Assembly (NCBI GenBank): GCA_011525295.1
Contig: WTGV01000044.1
Span: forward strand, 55,358 to 119,357
DNA: 64,000 bases
Direction of reading: 5' to 3'
Source: Pseudomonadales bacterium
GTDB taxonomy: Bacteria; Pseudomonadota; Gammaproteobacteria; Pseudomonadales; Azotimanducaceae
The notes below the pieces were generated by a model. That model ran no database searches. It was not told the origin of the DNA and was given only the letters and a program-made list of their open reading frames with translations. This document shows positions 49,440-58,408 of the stretch, one piece after another. Positions within the stretch are counted from its first letter, which is position 1, and the number at the start of each line of letters is the position of its first letter. Position numbers and translations under genes: made by a program.

Positions 49440-49723
49440 ACCTAAAAATCACTCAATATCTAATCGGGTACAACCATCCGAAAATGATCGATTCACCGTG
49501 CTTGGATTACCGAGAGATCGAAACAGCTGGATCTGATCGCTAACGGTATTTTGAAGATAAAAAAAGGATTTACGTACAAAGGTTGAGAACATGTGCATAA
49601 ACCAGTATAGTCTCTGGAATGGGGCGTCTGGACAGCGAGAAGCGTTCACTTTCATGCTGTCTATGAACTGTCAATAAATATGTTTTTTGGTGTTCAACCG
49701 CAGTATATAAATCCCAAAAAATT
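49440..49723. other. Spacer between rlmN and rodZ
   Basis: These 284 nt separate rlmN from rodZ, both on the minus strand. In many gammaproteobacteria pilF/pilW lies here; no open frame of that kind is present. The stretch is AT-rich and probably holds the rodZ promoter. Small open frames in it have no recognisable product. Confidence 0.5.
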
Positions 49724-50842
49724 TTACACAATACTAACTTGTGATTGTGCTGACCGATAACGCGCACGCCGGCGCGTCTTGTCTTGGAAATTTCCGATGA
49801 GCTGACCACAAGCTGCATCGATATCGTCTCCACGAGTTGTACGGTTAGTTACCATGATGCCTTCGTCGCGTAATTGTTTGTAGAAATGCAAGATCTTGCG
49901 TTCCGTCGGACGACGAAACGTACTCAGTGGAAATGGGTTGAAAGGAATGAGATTGACCTTGCAACGAAAATCCCGGAGCAACTTGACGAGTTCCTTGGCA
50001 GCTAGGTCACTGTCATTGATTTCTTCGATCAATGTGTACTCGAAAGTGACTATGCGGCGATCACTAAGAGACATCAGGTATTCCCGACAGGCATCTAGTA
50101 ACATCGCAATTGGATACTTCTTGTTTAATGGGACAAGGAAATTTCTCAGTTCGTCGTTCGCGGCGTGTAAAGAGACTGCCAGCGACGCTTCAGTTCTCTG
50201 GCACATATCAAGAATACAGGGGACGACTCCAGCCGTGCTGATAGTCACGCGGCGCTTAGAGATACCGAATGCCAAGTCATCCATGAAGATGTCACAGGCA
50301 TCCATTGTTGCTGCGAAGTTCATGAGCGGTTCGCCCATACCCATGAAGACGATATTTGTCAGTTCGCCGTAGTCGGGGTTTGATCTCAACCAATCAGTAG
50401 CAATCACGACTTGTCCAACAATGTCTGAGACTGAGAGATTACCCGCGAAGCCCTGTTTTCCGGTCGCACAAAAGACACAGTCCAAAGAACAACCAAGTTG
50501 TGAGGAGATACAAAGCGTGTTCCGTCGACCATCAGGAATTAAAACGCTTTCAACTGCACCACCAGATTCCGTTTCGATGATCCACTTTACGGTACCATCG
50601 AGGGATGTTCTAGTATGAATCAACCGAGGAAGGGAGTTATCAGTGGTATTTGCGAGTACTGCGCGCAAGTTCTTCGACAAATTTGACATCGACTCAACAC
50701 TAGGAACGCGCTCGTGGTAAATCCATTTCATCACTTGCTGTGCGCGAAAAGAGCGGTCATCAATCTCGCTTAAGAATTGTTGCCAGCCTTCCCGAGTCAA
50801 ACTGTACCAGTTCGTCTTCCGGTCGGTAGAAAGAGTTCTCAT
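49724..50842 (-). CDS. rlmN: 23S rRNA/tRNA adenine-C2 methyltransferase RlmN
   Basis: RlmN is a radical-SAM enzyme that methylates C2 of A2503 in 23S rRNA and A37 in some tRNAs. The cluster motif CSLDCVFC (within SQLGCSLDCVFCATGKQGF) and the GMGEPLMNF segment are present, plus VSLHAANDELR and a late NRTTRGDDIDAACGQL that holds the catalytic cysteine. Length 372 is normal. The gene follows ndk with no gap. The 284 nt between rlmN and rodZ hold no pilF/pilW, which is often found there. Confidence 0.96.
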   Translation of the reverse strand: MRTLSTDRKTNWYSLTREGWQQFLSEIDDRSFRAQQVMKWIYHERVPSVESMSNLSKNLRAVLANTTDNSLPRLIHTRTSLDGTVKWIIETESGGAVESVLIPDGRRNTLCISSQLGCSLDCVFCATGKQGFAGNLSVSDIVGQVVIATDWLRSNPDYGELTNIVFMGMGEPLMNFAATMDACDIFMDDLAFGISKRRVTISTAGVVPCILDMCQRTEASLAVSLHAANDELRNFLVPLNKKYPIAMLLDACREYLMSLSDRRIVTFEYTLIEEINDSDLAAKELVKLLRDFRCKVNLIPFNPFPLSTFRRPTERKILHFYKQLRDEGIMVTNRTTRGDDIDAACGQLIGNFQDKTRRRARYRSAQSQVSIV

Positions 50843-51271
50843 TTAAAGCTGTGAGAAAATCTCTTCTTCGGCAAAGAAGAACGCAACTTCCCGTCGTGCG
50901 GAGTCTGGTGAATCGGAACCGTGCACTGCATTTGCATCCAAGCTATCACCGAAATCTGCCCGAATGGTTCCAAATTCAGCTTCTTCTGGATTAGTCGCAC
51001 CCATGATCTTACGATTGAGCAAAATCGCATTCTCTCCTTCCAATACTTGTACGCAAATGGGACTGGAGGACATGAAAGCACAGAGATTGTCGAAAAATGG
51101 TTTTTTCGAATGTTCCTGATAGAATTCTTCAGCCTGCTGACGTGTCAAATGAATCATCTTGAGTGCGACAATTTTCAGGTTGTTTGTCTCGAAACGATTG
51201 AATATGTTTCCGATAACACTTTTTTGCATGGCATTCGGTTTGATGATCGAAAGTGTTCGTTCGACAGCCAT
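50843..51271 (-). CDS. ndk: Nucleoside diphosphate kinase
   Basis: Ndk moves the gamma-phosphate between nucleoside di- and triphosphates through a phosphohistidine. The 142-residue protein is full length, with [12 protein letters not shown] at the N-terminus, [18 protein letters not shown], and the active-site histidine in [12 protein letters not shown] (about 117). Its stop codon abuts the rlmN start, so the two are coupled. Confidence 0.97.
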   Translation of the reverse strand: MAVERTLSIIKPNAMQKSVIGNIFNRFETNNLKIVALKMIHLTRQQAEEFYQEHSKKPFFDNLCAFMSSSPICVQVLEGENAILLNRKIMGATNPEEAEFGTIRADFGDSLDANAVHGSDSPDSARREVAFFFAEEEIFSQL

Positions 51272-51492
51272 TAAATGATGATCTCCTCACAAAAGTGTTA
51301 TTCGTTCTAAACACATAAGTGAACGTGCTAAATCCAAATCCGTTTAGAACTAATGGATTGACCAGTAAACTTCGTAATCAGTCAGCTTTGGTCAAATCTA
51401 TGCAGGGAAAGTAATAGCACTTCGACTCACCTCCTGCAGATATGAAGATGTCGTGTAACACTACTCTTCATTGCACAAAATTTTATGGAAAG

Positions 51493-52650
51493 TTAGGCGT
51501 CCTTTTGTAGAGTGCTTACTACTTCGGCAACACGCTGGGCCGTGTAATCGATTTCATCGCTCGTAGTAAATCGTCCGATGGAAAACCGAATCGAAGCAGC
51601 AGCTCGCTCACGGGACAATCCCAATTCCCGTAGTACATAAGATGGCTCAATTACCGCGGAAGTACAAGCAGATCCAGACGACACTGCTATGTCGTCCAGA
51701 GCTGCGATTAACGTTTCACTGTCAACGGACTCAAACGAGACATTCAGTATGCCTGGTACCCGTTGGGAAGGATGACCGTTCAATTTGGCGCTGGGAACTT
51801 GGCCTAAGTGAGACCAGAGTCTTTCTCGCTGTTCAAGAATTCTGCTGCTCTCGTGTGTGAGCTCCTGGTCTACTATTCGGGCCGCGGTCCCCAGTCCCAC
51901 AATTTGATGAGTAGCGAGAGTCCCAGATCTCATACCTCGCTCATGTCCACCACCATGTATAGTAGACTCGACCCTTATCGGTGGGTTTCGGCGCACGTAC
52001 AAAGCGCCAATTCCTTTGGGCCCATAAATTTTGTGACCAGAAATACTTAGTAGATCTACGTCTAAAGCTGCAACATCCACTGGGATCTTCCCTACACTTT
52101 GAGCAGCATCCACGTGAAAAGTGACTTCATGGGCTTTGCAAACTTTACCGATCTGAACGATGTCATTAACAACGCCAATTTCGTTGTTTGCGTGCATGAT
52201 TGATACTAGCAACGTGTCTGATGTCAGCGCGGCTTCTACATCTTCAGGTCGTACGAGTCCGTCAGGGGTCGGACGAACATAGGACACGTGGTAACCACAT
52301 TTCTCAAGATATCGACACGTATCAATCACTGCCTTATGTTCATACGATGAAGTGACAATGTGTTTTTTTTCAGAAACTGCGGCTAATCCCTTGATCGCCA
52401 GATTATCAGATTCGGTCGCGCCGGAAGTCCAAACAATTTCCAAAGGATCAGCCCCGATGAGTTTAGCGAGATTTACGCGTGCTTCTTCCACGAGTTCTTC
52501 AGCTTCCCAACCGTATAGATGAGAAACACTCGCGGGATTCCCAAAAGAACCATCCAACATTAGGCAGTCACTCATCTTGTGAGCGACACGAGGATCAACC
52601 GGAGTGGTCGCGGCATAATCAAGATACACTGGTTTCAGCGGTCGCTTCAT
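51493..52650 (-). CDS. iscS: Cysteine desulfurase (IscS/NifS type)
   Basis: This PLP enzyme moves sulfur from cysteine to acceptors for Fe-S clusters, thiolated tRNA and other cofactors. Marks are the N-terminal [26 protein letters not shown], the PLP lysine in [12 protein letters not shown] (about 206) and the catalytic cysteine loop VSSGSACTS (about 327). The 385 residues are a little shorter than E. coli IscS. It follows trmJ after 24 nt. No iscR, iscU or other isc genes follow, so the operon is reduced here; the symbol is by similarity and a NifS-like role is possible. Confidence 0.9.
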   Translation of the reverse strand: MKRPLKPVYLDYAATTPVDPRVAHKMSDCLMLDGSFGNPASVSHLYGWEAEELVEEARVNLAKLIGADPLEIVWTSGATESDNLAIKGLAAVSEKKHIVTSSYEHKAVIDTCRYLEKCGYHVSYVRPTPDGLVRPEDVEAALTSDTLLVSIMHANNEIGVVNDIVQIGKVCKAHEVTFHVDAAQSVGKIPVDVAALDVDLLSISGHKIYGPKGIGALYVRRNPPIRVESTIHGGGHERGMRSGTLATHQIVGLGTAARIVDQELTHESSRILEQRERLWSHLGQVPSAKLNGHPSQRVPGILNVSFESVDSETLIAALDDIAVSSGSACTSAVIEPSYVLRELGLSRERAAASIRFSIGRFTTSDEIDYTAQRVAEVVSTLQKDA

Positions 52651-52674
52651 CGAAACAATTTGCCTCTCAGCAAA

Positions 52675-53445
52675 CTATCCATTGTCGCTACGTTGCACGC
52701 CGTCTGCTAATTTGGACTCGCTCATTAGTTCTTTTTCAATGTGAGTTAATACGCCTCTCAAAATTTGGACCTCGGTGTGATCCATGTGTATACGACCGAA
52801 AAGTCTGCGAAGTCGAATTTCTGCGTTTCTTGGTTCCTCTGGATCACTGAAACCGACCTTAAGAAGCACCGACTGCAAATGTTCCAAAAAGTCGTTGACT
52901 TCTGTGAAGGTCGCAAGTGGCTTGTCCCACGTCTCTTCGTCCGAATCTGCGAGCCTCTCAGATAGAGATTGGCAGAACAGATCATAAGCAATTATTTGCA
53001 CTGACATCGCTAGATTCAAGGACCCGTATCGGTCGTTGGATGGTATGCGAACATGTTTATTACAGAGATTCAACTCATCGTTGGTCAGTCCGTTGTCTTC
53101 TCGACCAAATAAGACACTGATGCAATCATCAGGTTTAAATTTAGTGTGTACGAATTCGGCAAACTGAGCTGATGTCATCATGGGCCAAGGAATGTGTCGA
53201 GCACGTGCGCTCGTGCCAGCTACCAGAACGCTATCTGCAACAGCAGCGCTGATTGAGTCGCAAATTTGAGCTTGTTCAACTATGTCTAAAGCTCCTGCTG
53301 CGCGCCAATCAGCTTGTGGATCGGGAAAACGTTTGGGATTTACTACTGCAAGTGAGCTCAACCCCATGGTCTTCATAGCTCTTGCAGCACCACCAATGTT
53401 CCCAGGATGCGATGGTTCAACAAGCACAATGCGTATTTCAGGCAT
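52675..53445 (-). CDS. trmJ: tRNA (cytidine/uridine-2'-O-)-methyltransferase TrmJ
   Basis: TrmJ methylates the 2'-O of residue 32 in tRNAs. It is a SPOUT enzyme: the N-terminal RIVLVEPSHPGNIGGAARAM, the motif LFGREDNGLTNDEL, and the knot segment IPSNDRYGSLNLAMSVQI are clear. I start at ATG 53445 (MPEIRIVLV); an open frame seven codons longer is not needed by the fold. It is followed closely by iscS and is divergent from the suhB homologue, as in other gammaproteobacteria. Confidence 0.95.
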   Translation of the reverse strand: MPEIRIVLVEPSHPGNIGGAARAMKTMGLSSLAVVNPKRFPDPQADWRAAGALDIVEQAQICDSISAAVADSVLVAGTSARARHIPWPMMTSAQFAEFVHTKFKPDDCISVLFGREDNGLTNDELNLCNKHVRIPSNDRYGSLNLAMSVQIIAYDLFCQSLSERLADSDEETWDKPLATFTEVNDFLEHLQSVLLKVGFSDPEEPRNAEIRLRRLFGRIHMDHTEVQILRGVLTHIEKELMSESKLADGVQRSDNG

Positions 53446-53585
53446 AGCTTTTTCGACTATCTTCAAACCAACTATTCATCGTGTGTATTGTAAAAGCGAG
53501 TAGATTGTCATTTGTATTTGATGTCAAATTGGGTAAAACTTCACACCATTCCACTCACTTTTAGCCTCGAGACTTCGACAATCTT

Positions 53586-54329
53586 TTGGAAGGACTAGTC
53601 CGTATCGCGCTCCGAACCGCGCGACAACAAGCACAGCATCTCATTCAAGCACACGACCGACCACCCGTCAGCCGTTTTTCCCCGAAAGGCTTACAGGAGT
53701 ACGTTCTCCAGTTGAGAACACGCTTGACATCTGCTTTCCACGACATGGTACACACTCAATTCCCTGAGCATCAGATCGTAAGTGAATCAACCGACCTTAC
53801 TAAACAGTCAGGGTATTGTTGGTTTATCGAACCACTTTGTGGCGAAGAAAACTTCCTACGATCTCTGTCCGATTACTGTGCGGTAATCGGCGTATTTCAC
53901 AACGGAGTAGCGCAACACGTTGCGATCTACCACTATCTCGACGATTCGGAGTACTACGCGACCAAAGACGAGGGTGCAGTTGTCAACAAAATCCGACTTC
54001 GAGTTTCTAGTACTAGTTCCCTAAATCGAGCTGTGGTTGCTTACTCACGACAAGACTCGACAGTAAGCTTATCAAATTTCCAGGCAAAAATGGATAAACT
54101 GGTTCGCAGTTTGCGGTGTTCCGGGTGCATCGCACTAGATTTCGCACGCGTCGCACAAGGAAAGTTAGATGCGTGTGTATCAGTTGGTACAAGTCAATTA
54201 ATACCGTCGGTCGCTAGCTTACTAGTCACGGAAGCTGGAGGATTCTCGATGGCAAATCTCAATGAAGAGATTTTCATCGCAGGGAACCCTCAAATATTTG
54301 CCGCTCTCAAGAGCAAGCTCATAGACTGA
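53586..54329 (+). CDS. suhB: SuhB-type inositol monophosphatase homologue lacking catalytic residues
   Basis: The 247-residue protein is the positional and sequence equivalent of SuhB (VRIALRTARQQAQHLI; CSGCIALDFARVAQGKLDAC; LLVTEAGGFSM; AGNPQIFAALK). The metal site is gone: the usual DPLDGTTN reads EPLCGEEN (E82, C85), the aspartate of the FVTxxD segment is arginine, one of the two glutamates before it is serine, and the late WD pair is replaced by Ile-Pro. Phosphatase activity is therefore unlikely. E. coli SuhB also acts in rRNA antitermination with Nus factors, and that role does not need catalysis, so it may be the function retained. The start is TTG 53586 without a clear Shine-Dalgarno. 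Confidence 0.85.
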   Translation: MEGLVRIALRTARQQAQHLIQAHDRPPVSRFSPKGLQEYVLQLRTRLTSAFHDMVHTQFPEHQIVSESTDLTKQSGYCWFIEPLCGEENFLRSLSDYCAVIGVFHNGVAQHVAIYHYLDDSEYYATKDEGAVVNKIRLRVSSTSSLNRAVVAYSRQDSTVSLSNFQAKMDKLVRSLRCSGCIALDFARVAQGKLDACVSVGTSQLIPSVASLLVTEAGGFSMANLNEEIFIAGNPQIFAALKSKLID

Positions 54330-54369
54330 TGCAACATCCCAGTGACATTAAAAGGATGCTGGGAGGCAG

Positions 54370-55281
54370 CTACGAACGCATCGCAGCAGCACCCTCTTTC
54401 TCTGGTAGTGCAAGTTCCTGACTCTTGATTCCAAGTAAAAGTAATGAACTTGCAGCCACATAGATCGACGAATAAGTTCCTACTATTACACCGATCGTGA
54501 GGGCGATCGCGAAACCGAACAGTTGCTCACCTCCTGCGATCAACAAAGCCACCAACACAAGCAAAGTCGTTAACGAAGTTACCAACGTACGACCAAGAGT
54601 CTGGTTTAGTGAATAGTTAATGACGTCCATCGAAGTGCCGCGTTTGACTGCGCGAAAATTCTCGCGAATTCGGTCGGATACAACGATCGTGTCGTTGAGC
54701 GAATAGCCAATTACCGCTAAGAGCGCCGCAAGTTCCGGAAGATCAAAAGTCCACCTCATGATCGAAAATATCCCGGCGACAATCACAATATCGTGCACAA
54801 GAGCGAATACTGCTCCGAGCGCAAACTTCCCAGTGAATCGAAACATGATGTAGACCATGACCAGTAACAGCGCGACGAGTAGCGCTAAGGCTCCTTGTTG
54901 GGTTAAGTCCTGACCTACAGCTGGACCCACATAATCGGACTTCAACAGTTCCGTTCCACTGTAGTTTTGCGCGAGCAGCGCATATATCTCGTCCCCAACT
55001 ACAGACTGATCAACACCCTCAACAGGAGGCACACGAATAACAATATCCCGTTCCGATCCAATGTTCTGAACTTCGGCGTTTTGGTAGCCAGCTTCCTCAA
55101 CTAGCACGCGAACTGGTGCCGGATCCTGTGGTTCGTCGAAGCCGACTTCGACCAACACACCGCCGGTAAAGTCTAGTCCCCAGTTTAAATTCATAACCAA
55201 CAAGGATACGACCGAGACACCGAACAGCACTGCGGAAGCGGTGAGCGCGTAGACGCGTTTCGACATGAAATCGATATTCAT
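54370..55281 (-). CDS. secF: Protein translocase subunit SecF
   Basis: SecF, with SecD, uses the proton gradient to help release exported proteins. The N-terminal helix is followed by the MNLNWGLDFTGGVLVEVGF motif, then a periplasmic domain and five helices with the RND-type segments ALLAVIGYSLNDTIVVSDRI and SLTTLLVLVALLIAGG. I start at the ATG at 55281, which overlaps the secD stop (TAATG); a GTG three codons upstream is possible. It has about 303 residues. Confidence 0.96.
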   Translation of the reverse strand: MNIDFMSKRVYALTASAVLFGVSVVSLLVMNLNWGLDFTGGVLVEVGFDEPQDPAPVRVLVEEAGYQNAEVQNIGSERDIVIRVPPVEGVDQSVVGDEIYALLAQNYSGTELLKSDYVGPAVGQDLTQQGALALLVALLLVMVYIMFRFTGKFALGAVFALVHDIVIVAGIFSIMRWTFDLPELAALLAVIGYSLNDTIVVSDRIRENFRAVKRGTSMDVINYSLNQTLGRTLVTSLTTLLVLVALLIAGGEQLFGFAIALTIGVIVGTYSSIYVAASSLLLLGIKSQELALPEKEGAAAMRS

Positions 55282-57221
55282 TAGATCCACACCTTTTCGA
55301 CGTTAGGACGTCCATAAATGAGATGAACTATCCCTCGAGACACGAAAATTGCCGTGAACATAGAGGTCACGATCCCAATTGAAAGCGTGACTGCGAAACC
55401 AGCGATCGGACCACTACCGATAAAGAGCAGAATCAGCGCAACAAAAAGTGTTGTGAGATTCGCGTCAAGTATGGTGCGAAATGCCCGATCATACCCTGCC
55501 GGAATGGCAACCCATGGTTTGGATACCTTGAGTTCTTCACGAATTCTAGAAAAAATCAACACATTGGCGTCTACAGCCATACCCACCGTCAAAACCATAC
55601 CTGCAATTCCTGGTAACGTTAGAGTCGCTCCGATACTCGACATCACCGCGATCACGATGATCAAGTTTAAAGTTAGCGCAACATTCGCCACAAAACCGAA
55701 AACCTTGTAATAGACTAACATGAACGCTAGCACCAACAAAAATCCTATCACAACCGCGGTAAAACCTCTCCGAATGTTTTCTTCCCCTAGAGAAGCTCCT
55801 ACTGTTCGTTCTTCGACGAAATACATCGGAGCAGCTAAAGCTCCAGCGCGCAGCCATAAAGCCAAATCCGAGGCTTCTCGCATACTACTCAAATGGGTAA
55901 TTCGCGAGTTGTAGCTGAGTGCGGTGGTAATGTTCGCTACGCTAATCAGTCGCCTTTCTTCTTCAATTCGTGTGGTTTCCACACGCTCTCCATCGACGAT
56001 TTCTGAGGTGACGATTGGTTTCTGTTCTATAAATAGAATCGCCATGTCGTGGTGGACGTTGTCCTTCGTTACGTCGTGCATTCGATCGCCACCAGCTCGG
56101 TCAAGAGTGATGTTTACCTGAGGAAATCCATGTTCATCTCGTCCGGGGGTCGCGTTGATGACGTTCTTACCTTCAATTATGATTTCCTTTTGTACATCCT
56201 GTATCCTTCCACGATACTTAAATTGTTCAATTTCCGACGGTCGGTCGTCTAGCTTGGCAGCCAACCTGAACTCCAACGTCGCGAACTTATCCAAGATACG
56301 CTTTGCTTCACTACTGTCTTGCACGCCAGGTAAATCGACAACGATGCGATTCCTGCCTAGCCGTTGTACCAATGGTTCGGACACGTTTAGTTCGTTTACT
56401 CTGTTTCGGATTCCCTCAAGATTCTGCTCGATCGCCAAATCTTCCATGTCTCTTATTCGATTCGTGGTTATGGACAGCTTAATGGATGGGTTTTCCGCCG
56501 TTTGCGTTTTGGTCAGTTCGTAATCAGGCAAACCGTATTGTTCGCTCAACGTGGACATTGCACGGTCTCGGACTTCATCGTCCTCGAATTCAATAATAAG
56601 AGACTGTCCCGAGACGATGTCCCGACCACTCACATATCGAATTCTGTCTGCTCTCAATCGATCTAAGACCTTTTCAGATTCGTCGGTCAACTGATTCTTG
56701 ATCGAAGTGTCCATATCCACTTGTAACACAAAGTGGATGCCGCCGGCAAGATCTAAACCCAATGTCATTGGGCGTCCCCCAATCCGTTGAAGCCAATTTG
56801 GAGTAGTATCCGCGAGACTCAAAGCGACGATGAACTGTCTGTCCAGACCCTCCGGATTTAAGCGTTCCTCTAAGAACAACTTTGCTCGATCGCGATCAAT
56901 TTCAGAGTTAAATCTGAATAACGCGCCATTGTCTAACTCTTCGTGGGCTTTAACGTTGATATCGTTGGTTTCAACGAGTTCTACAACCTGCTCGATAAAG
57001 CCACTACCAATATTAAATGGCAGTCCGGCGGAGTTCTTTTTGTTATCAGTCTGTATCTGTATCGCGTAGTCTGGAGGGAATAAATTCGGTAACGCAAATA
57101 GTCCTGCTACCACGACGACAAGTAGCGAGACTACATATCGCCAAGGCGCATAACGAGTTTTGGATCGGCTGGTACTCTGCGTACCGAATATGTTCTGACC
57201 GACGAACCGGGAGTCAGCCAT
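55281..57221 (-). CDS. secD: Protein translocase subunit SecD
   Basis: SecD is the large partner of SecF. The first membrane helix (about 28-48) is followed by a large periplasmic part containing GLDLAGGIHFVLQVDMD and NRIVVDLPGVQDSSEAKRIL, then five helices with GMAVDANVLIFSRIREEL and DANLTTLFVALILLFIGSGP. It has 646 residues, near the usual 615 with a short N-terminal extension of about 25 residues (MADSRFVGQNIFGTQS...). Its start overlaps the yajC end by 8 nt and its stop overlaps secF. Confidence 0.97.
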   Translation of the reverse strand: MADSRFVGQNIFGTQSTSRSKTRYAPWRYVVSLLVVVVAGLFALPNLFPPDYAIQIQTDNKKNSAGLPFNIGSGFIEQVVELVETNDINVKAHEELDNGALFRFNSEIDRDRAKLFLEERLNPEGLDRQFIVALSLADTTPNWLQRIGGRPMTLGLDLAGGIHFVLQVDMDTSIKNQLTDESEKVLDRLRADRIRYVSGRDIVSGQSLIIEFEDDEVRDRAMSTLSEQYGLPDYELTKTQTAENPSIKLSITTNRIRDMEDLAIEQNLEGIRNRVNELNVSEPLVQRLGRNRIVVDLPGVQDSSEAKRILDKFATLEFRLAAKLDDRPSEIEQFKYRGRIQDVQKEIIIEGKNVINATPGRDEHGFPQVNITLDRAGGDRMHDVTKDNVHHDMAILFIEQKPIVTSEIVDGERVETTRIEEERRLISVANITTALSYNSRITHLSSMREASDLALWLRAGALAAPMYFVEERTVGASLGEENIRRGFTAVVIGFLLVLAFMLVYYKVFGFVANVALTLNLIIVIAVMSSIGATLTLPGIAGMVLTVGMAVDANVLIFSRIREELKVSKPWVAIPAGYDRAFRTILDANLTTLFVALILLFIGSGPIAGFAVTLSIGIVTSMFTAIFVSRGIVHLIYGRPNVEKVWI

Positions 57222-57549
57222 CTAAATTGGTGATTGATCCCTTTGGGAGAGTTGCACTTACAGCTTGTTTCTGAAATCGGAGTTCCGTATTCTTTGCGAC
57301 CCTGACCGTTACGTTGTCGTCTTCTACTTTTGAAATGATTCCCATCATTCCACTAGCCATTATGACTTCGTCCCCCCGTTGCAAGGCGGAAACGAGCTCT
57401 TGGTGTCGCTTGCGTTGCTTTTGTTGCGGACGGATTAAAAAGAAGTAAAAGACTACTATCAAGCCCGCAAAAATAAGCAGCATCGGCAGAGGATTGGCTC
57501 TTTCAGCTCCCTGAGCACCCGCATATGCAACTGTTTCAATCCAGTTCAT
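57214..57549 (-). CDS. yajC: Preprotein translocase accessory subunit YajC
   Basis: YajC is a small single-helix membrane protein associated with SecDF. It has one helix (about 22-41, MLLIFAGLIVVFYFFLIRPQ) and the following QKQRKRHQELVSALQRGDEV and SGMMGIISKVEDDNVTVRV typical of the family. Length 111. It is first in the yajC-secD-secF unit, with an ATG at 57549 behind a GGAGAA-like Shine-Dalgarno. The usual upstream partners tgt and queA are not here. Confidence 0.96.
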   Translation of the reverse strand: MNWIETVAYAGAQGAERANPLPMLLIFAGLIVVFYFFLIRPQQKQRKRHQELVSALQRGDEVIMASGMMGIISKVEDDNVTVRVAKNTELRFQKQAVSATLPKGSITNLDG

Positions 57550-57612
57550 GGTGATTCTCCATTGTGTTCAAAAAATTTTATGTATTACTAGGATGAGGTT
57601 TCGTCAACGCTT

Positions 57613-58017
57613 TTAATTCTCGGGTTCAGAATCTTTCACTTGACTGATCATGATTCCATTGTTCTCGGTATCAGTCACGAAAGCGAGATAGATTCCTTCA
57701 TCACCTCTGTCTTCGGGTTCAGATCGGACCGAACCGCCACCTGTGATAATTGCCCTACATGCTTCAAAGATGTCTTTGACCGTAAACGACAATCCTGTCT
57801 CCGCAAACGATCCATCTCCCCCGCCATGAAGAGCAACAGTAGCGGTTCCATGTGTCAGTTCGCTCCAATAGGGTGAAAAAACATGAACATCTAATCCAAT
57901 CACATCACGGTAGAACTCTACCGCCCTATCCATGTTTGTAGCAGAAATTAAAAATTTTGTTCCAAGCAATCCGACTCGCCCTTTGTTGTGGTTTGGAGGG
58001 CAATTGTTTGATGTCAT
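57613..58017 (-). CDS. VOC (glyoxalase/bleomycin-resistance) family protein
   Basis: The 134-residue single-module vicinal oxygen chelate protein has TKFLISATNMDRAVEFYRDV at the start of the fold, a central THGTATVALHG and the closing FVTDTENNGIMISQV. Members bind a divalent metal and act on diverse small molecules or sequester them; the substrate cannot be assigned. It starts at ATG 58017 with AGGAG about 10 nt upstream. It lies 63 nt before the yajC start but is probably separate from the sec genes. Confidence 0.85.
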   Translation of the reverse strand: MTSNNCPPNHNKGRVGLLGTKFLISATNMDRAVEFYRDVIGLDVHVFSPYWSELTHGTATVALHGGGDGSFAETGLSFTVKDIFEACRAIITGGGSVRSEPEDRGDEGIYLAFVTDTENNGIMISQVKDSEPEN

Positions 58018-58408
58018 TTCTATGGTCTCCTACACTTCTATATAGTGGCAAAATTGAAAAATGAAAGCGTTGTGGCAAAATGTGGCTCAACGCGCCTTGA
58101 AAGTTTATCGTCTGGATGTCTATCTCAACTTCCTTTTTGTGCCCTTCGTCACCGTATCCTATAGTTATCTCATAAGCGCTTGAAAGTCGCTCAGCTAGAA
58201 GGTGTCCCACACGTACTTCTTTTACTGAACATTCGAGAATCCATCTTGGACTCTAGCGGCGGGTCAATAAAAATTTTGCCTCCTTGGACTACCGGCCGTG
58301 TTCGTAGGAAGTGGCATGAACATGTGTAGTGGTTGGTGTAAAGAATGCCCCGATCAAAGCGGGACACTCATTGGTAGACTTTTTTTACTCCACTACACAA
58401 AGTTCTGC
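58018..58408. other. Intergenic region between the VOC gene and family member B
   Basis: This gap of about 390 nt lies between two minus-strand genes. A minus-strand frame is open from about 58250 to 57926 and reads fairly protein-like in its first 50 codons, but the end overlaps the VOC gene in another frame and there is no good start or match, so it may be the remnant of a lost gene. No RNA gene or strong hairpin was seen. Confidence 0.5.

Noticed and set aside
54330..54369. Possible terminator between suhB and secF
   Set aside because: TCCCAG/CTGGGA can pair over a long loop, but the stem is only 6 bp and there is no T-run.
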